From Thermoanaerobaculales bacterium (lineage in GTDB: Bacteria > Acidobacteriota > Thermoanaerobaculia > Thermoanaerobaculales > Sulfomarinibacteraceae), in NCBI GenBank assembly GCA_029932545.1, contig JAOZPW010000252.1, positions 1 to 5,640 on the forward strand: DNA of 5,640 nt. Direction: 5' to 3'. Positions 1 through 4,521 of this stretch are shown one piece after another. Both the position numbers and the translations under genes were made by a program. Within the stretch, counting starts at the first letter, position 1; the number at the start of each line of letters is the position of its first letter. The notes under the pieces were generated by a model that ran no database searches, had not been told where the DNA came from, and was given only the letters and a program-made list of their open reading frames with translations.

Positions 1-446
1 AGCCCGGCGGCCAGTACACCTCGGACCACCTGATTAATTTCGGCACCAACAGATGGGGCATCAAACCGGAAATCGGCTATTCGAGCATCAAGGGAAAATG
101 GATCTTCGAAGGGGCCGTTGGAGTCTGGGTATTTACGACTAATACCGACGCACCTGGCGGCGTGACCCGGCAACAGAACCCGATCGGCAGCTTCCAGGGC
201 CACATCAGCTACAACTTCACTCCTCGCCTTTGGATGGCGCTGAACGCCAACTACTTCACCGGTGGAGAGACGACCATCGATGGTGTCGACAAAGATGACC
301 TCCAGAAAAACTCCCGAGTGGGCCTGACCCTCTCTTTTGCCGTGGGACGAAGGAAGAGCATTAAACTGGCGGTACACACCGGCGCCGTCACCTCAATCGG
401 CGCCGACTTCGACATCGCTACCATCGCCTATCAGGTTATTTGGTAG
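1..446 (+). CDS. Phenol_MetA_deg-like outer-membrane protein, C-terminal part (5' truncated by window edge)
   Basis: The reading frame is open from base 3 to a TAG stop at 444-446, giving about 147 visible residues. The start lies outside the window. The visible part begins PGGQYTSDHLINFGTNRWG and goes on with alternating aromatic/polar stretches (KPEIGYS, WIFEGAVGVWVF, FQGHISYNF, LWMALNANYF, TIAYQVIW). The last residue is an aromatic W, as is usual for outer-membrane beta-barrels. GTNRW, the TRQQNP segment, the YFTGGETTIDG turn and the DLQKNSRVG segment match my memory of the 'MetA-pathway of phenol degradation' transporter family (PF13557). That family is thought to form outer-membrane channels for hydrophobic substrates; the substrate here cannot be told. 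The spot annotated as a GTG start near 162 is internal to the barrel and is not a real start. The gene faces the - strand GFA gene, and its stop codon sits inside the first unit of the hairpin array. Family call is fairly secure; function is inferred. Confidence 0.8.
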   Translation, partial: PGGQYTSDHLINFGTNRWGIKPEIGYSSIKGKWIFEGAVGVWVFTTNTDAPGGVTRQQNPIGSFQGHISYNFTPRLWMALNANYFTGGETTIDGVDKDDLQKNSRVGLTLSFAVGRRKSIKLAVHTGAVTSIGADFDIATIAYQVIW

Positions 447-600
447 GGACATCGCGCATCGCCCGAAGGGCGGTCACGGCAGAGCCGTGGAGGTCGCGAA
501 GCGACCAGCGTGGGCTAGGAACCGACGCCAGGCCGAAGGCCTGCCGAGCCGATAGGCTCGGGCCCGCGGAGCGGGTAGCGTGGGCAAGGGACCCGGAGCG
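444..600 (+). repeat. Period-70 array of six mini-hairpins in two three-hairpin units
   Basis: Six perfect inverted repeats stand almost back to back. H1 is 460-464/468-472 (loop GAA; extends to 458/474 with one G-U pair). H2 is 475-480/484-489 (AGA). H3 is 492-497/501-506 (GAA). H4 is 529-534/538-543 (GAA). H5 is 544-550/555-561 (GATA). H6 is 563-567/571-575 (GGA). H1-H3 and H4-H6 form two units. H1 to H4 and H3 to H6 centres are 70 bp apart, and H2 to H5 about 70. Each unit ends in the nonamer AGCGTGGGC (507-515 and 577-585). A short motif, AGGGAC or AGGAAC, opens the units at 445, 517 and 587; the third copy is followed by no hairpins. Stem sequences differ wholly between units while pairing and loop size are kept. 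The array lies in a convergent gap, as REP/BIME repeats often do. It may act in the 3' UTR of the porin mRNA, or be a mobile REP-type repeat; I cannot name a known family. There is no T-tract, so a classical terminator is unlikely. Confidence 0.75.
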
Positions 601-626
601 ACAATAACTGTTGAGAATCAGGGTGT

Positions 627-714
627 TGTAGGGGCGGACCCCCGTGACGGCCCGTGTTGGACATCAATGTAGTCCCCCAATCCCGACGCGGGCAGGCACA
701 GGGAAGCCCCTACA
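627..714. repeat. REP-doublet (REPIN)/MITE-like inverted-repeat element
   Basis: The ends are a perfect 9-bp inverted repeat: TGTAGGGGC at 627-635 and GCCCCTACA at 706-714. An inner stem pairs 650-660 with 683-693 (11 bp, two G-U pairs), with a 22-nt loop at 661-682. The right arm, reverse complemented, aligns with the left arm over about 30 nt, so the element is two related arms in opposite orientation. The middle part of the arms (636-649 against 694-705) pairs poorly and differs in length, suggesting decay by small indels. TGTAGGGGCGG followed by a short C-run resembles a palindromic repeat family I recall from many GC-rich genomes, but I cannot confirm that here. No transposase is present, so any mobility would be in trans (REP elements are known to be moved by RAYT/TnpA-REP). 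It ends 24 bp from the GFA stop and could form the 3' end of that transcript. Confidence 0.65.
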
Positions 715-738
715 GATTGTTCCGGCATTACCGGGTCG

Positions 739-1170
739 CTAATCCAACGCTTCCACCCCCGTCAGGCCTCCCCATTTATTGAGATCATCAATCACTGTGA
801 CCCAAGGAACCTGCCGGTCCCAATAGACATGCACCGACGGTTCTTTCGAAATCTCTCCGTGAACGAACGGCAATGCAATATGCATCTCGTCCGCCCACCG
901 AGAGGAACTGAAAAACATTGTGCTTCCACACTCCGAGCAGAAGCCCCGCTTGGCCTCCTCGCTGCTGTGATACCACCGCAGAACGTGCTCGCCTCCCGTC
1001 AGCCGAAAATGCTCCGTCGCGACGCCGAACCACGTCACGAATGGCGCACCATGGGCCCGGCGACAGAGATCGCAATGGCAGTGACCGCACCACTTGACGG
1101 GCTCCTTGACCTCGAACGTCACTCGCCCGCAAAGGCACGATCCGGAAACAGTATCGATGTTCTGCGTCAT
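739..1170 (-). CDS. GFA/CENP-V-family zinc protein (glutathione-dependent formaldehyde-activating enzyme-like)
   Basis: This 143-residue protein has the full zinc pattern of the GFA fold. CLC at 12-14 and CSEC at 78-81 would bind the structural zinc. C31, C33 and C36 in CHCDLC would form the second, catalytic-type site. Other family marks are SGSCLCGRV near the start, the RRAHGAPFVTW segment after the third cysteine group, and KRGFCSECGSTMFF. The length is normal for a single-domain member. The founding enzyme, Gfa of Paracoccus, is linked to S-hydroxymethylglutathione formation, but most family members have unknown substrates. A formaldehyde role here is therefore only a possibility, and no formaldehyde dehydrogenase gene is visible nearby. 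The ATG start (1168-1170) is supported by GGAGG at 1175-1179, four bases upstream, and by the CLCG motif falling at the usual distance from the N-terminus. The gene diverges from the MscS gene and converges on the porin gene. It seems to be monocistronic. Confidence 0.88.
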   Translation of the reverse strand: MTQNIDTVSGSCLCGRVTFEVKEPVKWCGHCHCDLCRRAHGAPFVTWFGVATEHFRLTGGEHVLRWYHSSEEAKRGFCSECGSTMFFSSSRWADEMHIALPFVHGEISKEPSVHVYWDRQVPWVTVIDDLNKWGGLTGVEALD

Positions 1171-1266
1171 GATTCCTCCGCATGCAATTCTCTCATGAGA
1201 GCCGGCCCAAACCCTCTCGGCCGGAGTATCATGCCTGCGATACGACGCTGAAAGCGGAGGAAGCCG
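1171..1266. promoter_or_regulatory. Divergent control region between GFA and MscS genes, with palindromes
   Basis: This 96-bp gap must carry promoters for both flanking genes. It contains a perfect 12-bp palindrome, CTCTCATGAGAG (1190-1201). Next is an inverted repeat CCGGCC/GGCCGG (1202-1207 and 1219-1224), then GTATC/GATAC (1226-1230 and 1239-1243). TATCAT at 1227-1232 matches the -10 consensus at five of six positions for the + strand, but no good -35 lies at the right spacing, so the promoter is tentative. Ribosome binding sites are clear at both ends: GGAGG at 1256-1260 for the channel gene, six bases before its ATG, and GGAGG on the - strand at 1175-1179. The 12-bp palindrome is a candidate operator; no regulator is known. 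Confidence 0.35.
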
Positions 1267-2334
1267 ATGTTTGACCAGATCCTGACCAAAACCTACTACA
1301 ACAATACGATCGCCGAATGGGGCAAGGCGCTGGCAATCGTCGTCGCCGCAATGGTGATTGGAAAAATCCTCTACTGGATCTCAAAAAATCTCCTATTGAA
1401 GCTGACCAGCAAGACCGAGACCAAGTTTGACGATATCCTTCTCGATCTGATCGAGGAACCGATCGTCTTCGCTTTCACAGCAGCCGGAATGTGGTACGGC
1501 CTTCATTCACTGACTCTCGGTGAAAGATCCCAAGGGTGGATTGGGAACGGTTTCCAATTCGTCATCGTGCTGGCCATCACCTGGCTGGTGGCCAGGCTGT
1601 TGAAATCAATTTTCACGTTCTATCTGGCGCCTCTGGTGGAAGCATCGGAGAACGACCTCGACGACCAGGTTCTGCCGATTATCCAGAAGGGCACCAACCT
1701 GATCATCTGGTCCGTAGGCATCATCGTCGCCCTCAACAATGCCGGCTATGACGTCGGCGCGGTCCTCGCCGGACTCGGCATCGGTGGTTTGGCCCTGGCC
1801 ATGGCAGCCAAGGACACCGTCTCCAACTTCTTCGGTGGCGTAACAATCTTCGTCGACCAACCCTTCAAACTTGGTGACCGGGTCAAGGTATCGGGCTTTG
1901 ACGGAACGATCGAAGAGATCGGCATTCGAAGCACCCGCATGAGAACCCTGGCGGGTACGCTGGTGACGATCCCCAACTCAGTCTTTTCGGATTCTGAGGT
2001 CGAAAATGTCAGCGAAGAACCCTCCAGGAAGGTCAGCCTCAATCTGGGCCTGACCTACGACACAACGCCGGACTCGATGAAAAAGGCGATGTCGATCCTG
2101 CGGGAAATTGCAGCGAGCAACGACCACCTCGAAGAGAAGGTTGTCGTGTCGTTCAATGCCTTTGGCGACTTCGCGATGAATATCCTCTTGATTTATTACA
2201 TCAAAAAAGGCGCCGACATCATGGACACCCAGACAGAAGTCAACATGGAGGTCCTCGACCGCTTCAACGCCGCAGGGCTGGAGTTCGCCTTCCCCACCCA
2301 GACGCTCTATACGGTCAACCAGGAAAGCTCCTAA
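1267..2334 (+). CDS. MscS-family small-conductance mechanosensitive ion channel
   Basis: This 355-residue inner-membrane protein should open under membrane tension and release solutes during hypo-osmotic shock. Hydrophobic segments lie at about 17-39, 62-83, 96-119, 143-159 and 163-191, so it seems to have two more membrane helices than the three of E. coli MscS (286 residues). The last is the pore helix: the GLGIGGLALAMAAKDTVSNF stretch (169-188) shows the Gly/Ala packing pattern and the conserved SNFFGG kink. The cytoplasmic beta domain follows (about 192-255) with DQPFKLGDRV, the FDGTIEEIGIRSTRMRT signature and VTIPNS. The C-terminal alpha/beta vestibule domain (about 256-350) ends with the family hallmark EFAFPTQTLY. 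The start is backed by GGAGG six bases upstream. The M48 protease gene follows after 18 bp, so the two are very likely co-transcribed. Which MscS subfamily it belongs to is not certain; the family call is. Confidence 0.95.
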   Translation: MFDQILTKTYYNNTIAEWGKALAIVVAAMVIGKILYWISKNLLLKLTSKTETKFDDILLDLIEEPIVFAFTAAGMWYGLHSLTLGERSQGWIGNGFQFVIVLAITWLVARLLKSIFTFYLAPLVEASENDLDDQVLPIIQKGTNLIIWSVGIIVALNNAGYDVGAVLAGLGIGGLALAMAAKDTVSNFFGGVTIFVDQPFKLGDRVKVSGFDGTIEEIGIRSTRMRTLAGTLVTIPNSVFSDSEVENVSEEPSRKVSLNLGLTYDTTPDSMKKAMSILREIAASNDHLEEKVVVSFNAFGDFAMNILLIYYIKKGADIMDTQTEVNMEVLDRFNAAGLEFAFPTQTLYTVNQESS

Positions 2335-2352
2335 GCAACCACGGAGGTTCTA

Positions 2353-3825
2353 ATGACACGCCTGACCTTGAGATCCCTGATTGCCAGTCGAAAGACCGCC
2401 CTTGTAGCAGGCGCCCTGATCGTCACCGCGGGGTGCACGCTCAATCCGGCCACCGGGCGACGGCAGCTGTCACTGATCGGCGAGCAACAAGAGATCGCCA
2501 TGGGCCTCCAGTACGACAAGGGCGTCACTGCCGAATTCGGCCTTTACCCAGACGATGACTGGCAAGCCTACATCCAGGAGGTTGGCAACAGATTGGCCGC
2601 CACCTCGGAGCGCCCCCAACTGCCATGGCAATTCAAGGTGGTCGACGACGACACAGTCAACGCCTTTGCCGTTCCCGGCGGCTACATCTACATGACCCGC
2701 GGCATCCTGGCCCATTTCAACTCCGAAGCCCAGCTGGCGACCGTAATGGGCCACGAGATCGGCCACGTCACGGCCCGGCACAGTGTCGAACAGATGAGCC
2801 GGGCTCAATTGGCACAGTTGGGCGTTGGCATTGCAATGGTGGCTTCGGAGGAGTTCCGGCAATATTCCCAATTTGCCGAATTGGGACTGGGCGTGCTCTT
2901 TTTGAAGTTCTCCCGTGACGACGAGCGTCAGGCCGACGGTCTGGGCATGCGCTACCTGCTCCGGGCGAGTTACGATCCCCACGAAGCTCCGAAAGTGTTC
3001 GAAATGCTCGAGCGGCACGGTCAGGTCCAGGGTCAGGCCCGGCTGCCGGAGTGGCAAGCGACCCATCCCAGTCCCGACCGCCGGGTGGCCAACCTTGAGG
3101 AGAAAATCAGCCGACTTCCTCCCGAGCAGCAGGAAGGTACGGTCAAACGCAATGAATACCTCCGCCGCCTTGAAGGCATGACCTTCGGCAAGGACCCCCG
3201 ACAGGGATACTCGGCCGGATCGACCTTTTACCACCCGGACATGGCTTTCCGCATGGATTTCCCGAAGGACTGGAAGATCGTCAACCAGCGCCAACTGGTC
3301 GCTGGAGTCAACCCCGACCAGAATGCCTTTGTCGTCCTGAGCCTGGCTCAGGAGAAGACGCCACAGGAGGCCGAAAGGGCCTTCTTCGCCCAGGAGGGCA
3401 TCCGCAGGGGCTCCCAGTGGCAAAGGGGCTTCCGGCATTTTGAGGTGACTCCCAAACCCGATGCCTCCGGCAGGACGGGAGTTCCGATTCGTGGAACGGT
3501 GGGATTCCGGTCCCACCAGGACATAATTTTCCGCCTGATCTGCTACACGTCGGCTGACCGGTGGCAGAACTACAGCAAGGCGATGCATCGCTCACTCCCC
3601 AGCTTCAAGCGACTGACCAACAAGCGGTACCTCGATGTCCATGCCAAAAAGCTCAGGATCGCCAAGCTGGGCAAATCGATGAGCCTCGAAGAGTTCAACC
3701 GCCGAAACCCCTCGACCATCGAGTTCGATGCCCTTGCAGTGCTCAACGGGGTCGAGGCGTCAGAGGTCCTGCCCAAGGGCATGCTGGTCAAACGCGTGGT
3801 CGGAAAGGATCCGCCGAAGAACTAG
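2353..3825 (+). CDS. M48-family zinc metalloprotease lipoprotein with C-terminal extension
   Basis: This 490-residue protein is a probable envelope protease. A signal peptide (basic 1-14, hydrophobic 15-27) leads to a lipobox-like TAGC with C28 as the lipid site; Thr at -3 is less usual than Leu. Then comes the NPATGRRQLSLI segment common in secreted M48 proteins. Zinc and catalytic residues are HEIGH at 134-138 (H134, E135, H138), with the third ligand in the DDERQAD segment (E191; D195 also conserved). THPSPDRR (237-244) is a further M48 mark. Known relatives such as LoiP and BepA act on misassembled outer-membrane proteins. After about residue 290 a second region contains FRMDFPKDWKI (299-309). 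It ends with a LysM-like tail (about 427-483: LRIAKLGKSMSLEEFNRR, LAVLNGVEASEVLPKGMLVK). Such tails suggest peptidoglycan or substrate docking, but this is inferred. GGAGG at 2343-2347 supports the ATG. It is the second gene of an operon with the MscS channel. Confidence 0.93.
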   Translation: MTRLTLRSLIASRKTALVAGALIVTAGCTLNPATGRRQLSLIGEQQEIAMGLQYDKGVTAEFGLYPDDDWQAYIQEVGNRLAATSERPQLPWQFKVVDDDTVNAFAVPGGYIYMTRGILAHFNSEAQLATVMGHEIGHVTARHSVEQMSRAQLAQLGVGIAMVASEEFRQYSQFAELGLGVLFLKFSRDDERQADGLGMRYLLRASYDPHEAPKVFEMLERHGQVQGQARLPEWQATHPSPDRRVANLEEKISRLPPEQQEGTVKRNEYLRRLEGMTFGKDPRQGYSAGSTFYHPDMAFRMDFPKDWKIVNQRQLVAGVNPDQNAFVVLSLAQEKTPQEAERAFFAQEGIRRGSQWQRGFRHFEVTPKPDASGRTGVPIRGTVGFRSHQDIIFRLICYTSADRWQNYSKAMHRSLPSFKRLTNKRYLDVHAKKLRIAKLGKSMSLEEFNRRNPSTIEFDALAVLNGVEASEVLPKGMLVKRVVGKDPPKN

Positions 3826-3844
3826 GCGGGCCAAGGCCGGATCT

Positions 3845-3891
3845 GGTACCGATGGTGCCGCACTTGTGCTACACTATTTCCAGGAGGCCTC
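3845..3891 (+). promoter_or_regulatory. Toxin-antitoxin promoter with candidate operator
   Basis: An extended -10 element, TGCTACACT (TG at 3867-3868, hexamer TACACT at 3870-3875), sits just upstream of AGGAGG (3882-3887) and the antitoxin ATG at 3892. The transcript would have a leader of only about ten bases. No good -35 is present, which an extended -10 can make up for. In the -35 zone lies a near-palindrome, GGTACC/GGTGCC (3845-3850 and 3854-3859, spacer GAT). It is well placed for repression by the RHH antitoxin, as is usual for type II systems. All of this is read by eye; no binding site for this antitoxin is known to me. Confidence 0.45.
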
Positions 3892-4125
3892 ATGCCGGCA
3901 AAAAACCCCAGAATTAGTGCGGTCGTCGATCCCGGGCTCTTGAAATGGTTACAAACGAAGGCCGGGCAAGAGGGAATTTCCGTGTCTCTGATTGTTCGCG
4001 ACATTCTAATGAAAATGCGCACCGAAGAAGAAGAGCAATACTGGGCAACCGAAGGGGAAGAGCGCCTGAGGAACTTCAGGCCGTCAGATGCATTGGATCA
4101 TGACGACGTCTGGAACTCGCCCTAA
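3892..4125 (+). CDS. Ribbon-helix-helix antitoxin of a type II toxin-antitoxin pair
   Basis: This 77-residue protein starts with a beta-strand (PRISAVVDP, 6-14), then helix A (about 14-27, LLKWLQTKAGQEG) and helix B (about 30-42, SVSLIVRDILMKM). This is the ribbon-helix-helix order for dimeric DNA binding. The acidic second half (EEEEQYWATEGEERLRNF, then ALDHDDVWNSP) would wrap around and block the toxin. The ALDHDDVW end is like the C-termini of RelB-type antitoxins paired with RelE/ParE toxins. The ATG is preceded by a strong AGGAGG at four bases. The toxin gene starts three bases after its stop, so the two are translated together. The antitoxin, or antitoxin-toxin complex, probably represses its own promoter. 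The fold call rests on pattern reading and on the partner gene, and is fairly secure. Confidence 0.85.
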   Translation: MPAKNPRISAVVDPGLLKWLQTKAGQEGISVSLIVRDILMKMRTEEEEQYWATEGEERLRNFRPSDALDHDDVWNSP

Positions 4126-4128
4126 GCC

Positions 4129-4521
4129 ATGCCCCGATACCGGCTGCTCTACCATCGAGAGGCCGTCGAACGGGATTTGCCGAGGCTTGATCACTCGATC
4201 CGAGGCCGGATCCGGGCGGCCATCGAACGAAAGCTCATCGACCATCCCGAAAAGTTTGCGAAACCCCTGGCCCATACGACCCAACGTCTGTGGGCCCTGC
4301 GCGTCGGTGACTGGCGCGTCATCTTCGCCCTACGAAAAGAAGAACTCTGGATTCTGAAGATCGGCCACCGCCGCGATGTGTACTCCTCCCGCACCTATCC
4401 CGAACCCATAGGAAAATACTCAGTTTCCGAGCCTAACGGCGGTCACCGGTCGACGGTCCCGGCCCCGGCCTGGCCCCAGTCAACTGCCGAGCCTCAGAGA
4501 CCATCGCCCCCAGTTCGGTGA
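4129..4521 (+). CDS. RelE/ParE-superfamily toxin with an atypical C-terminal run-on
   Basis: Residues 1-87 form a complete RelE-fold toxin. There is an opening strand YRLLYHREAVERDL, a helical region to about 38, then RLWALRVGDWRVIFAL (53-68) and LWILKIGHRRDVY (73-85), which closes the fold. R63, R81/R82 and Y85 lie where RelE-type ribonucleases carry catalytic Arg/Tyr residues, so mRNA cleavage at the ribosome is plausible; a ParE-type gyrase target cannot be ruled out. Family members normally end about here, at 85-95 residues. This frame instead runs on to 130 residues through a Pro-rich, low-complexity tail (TVPAPAWPQSTAEPQRPSPP). The last 89 bp of the gene lie antisense to the end of the VWA gene. 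A +1-frame TAG at 4409-4411 would give an end near residue 93 if one base had been lost. The start follows the antitoxin stop by three bases and has no strong ribosome binding site, which fits coupled translation. Confidence 0.85.
   Translation: MPRYRLLYHREAVERDLPRLDHSIRGRIRAAIERKLIDHPEKFAKPLAHTTQRLWALRVGDWRVIFALRKEELWILKIGHRRDVYSSRTYPEPIGKYSVSEPNGGHRSTVPAPAWPQSTAEPQRPSPPVR

Noticed and set aside
337..555. 72-codon + strand frame spanning the porin end and the hairpin array
   Set aside because: Out of frame with the porin; its second half is only a translation of palindromes (Arg/Gly/Ala-rich), and it has no start signal.
444..600. CRISPR array or tRNA/known riboswitch in the hairpin region
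   Set aside because: There are no identical repeats separated by spacers, no cloverleaf or TPsiC signature, and the stems lack the conserved sequence a riboswitch would keep.
447..738. Rho-independent terminator for the porin or GFA gene
   Set aside because: Hairpins are plentiful, but no T-run follows any of them on either strand.
829..1251. + strand frame of 140 codons opposite the GFA gene
   Set aside because: Antisense shadow of a gene with an intact zinc-cysteine pattern; the product is Arg/Pro/Ala-rich with no recognisable fold.
2470..3588. Long - strand reading frame (372 codons) opposite the M48 protease gene
   Set aside because: It is antisense to a gene with clear catalytic motifs, has no family motif or ribosome binding site, and is explained by GC-rich codon use.
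4411..4428. Small inverted repeat GGAAA/TTTCC as a terminator after the toxin core
   Set aside because: Only five base pairs with an eight-base loop, AT-rich and with no T-tract.
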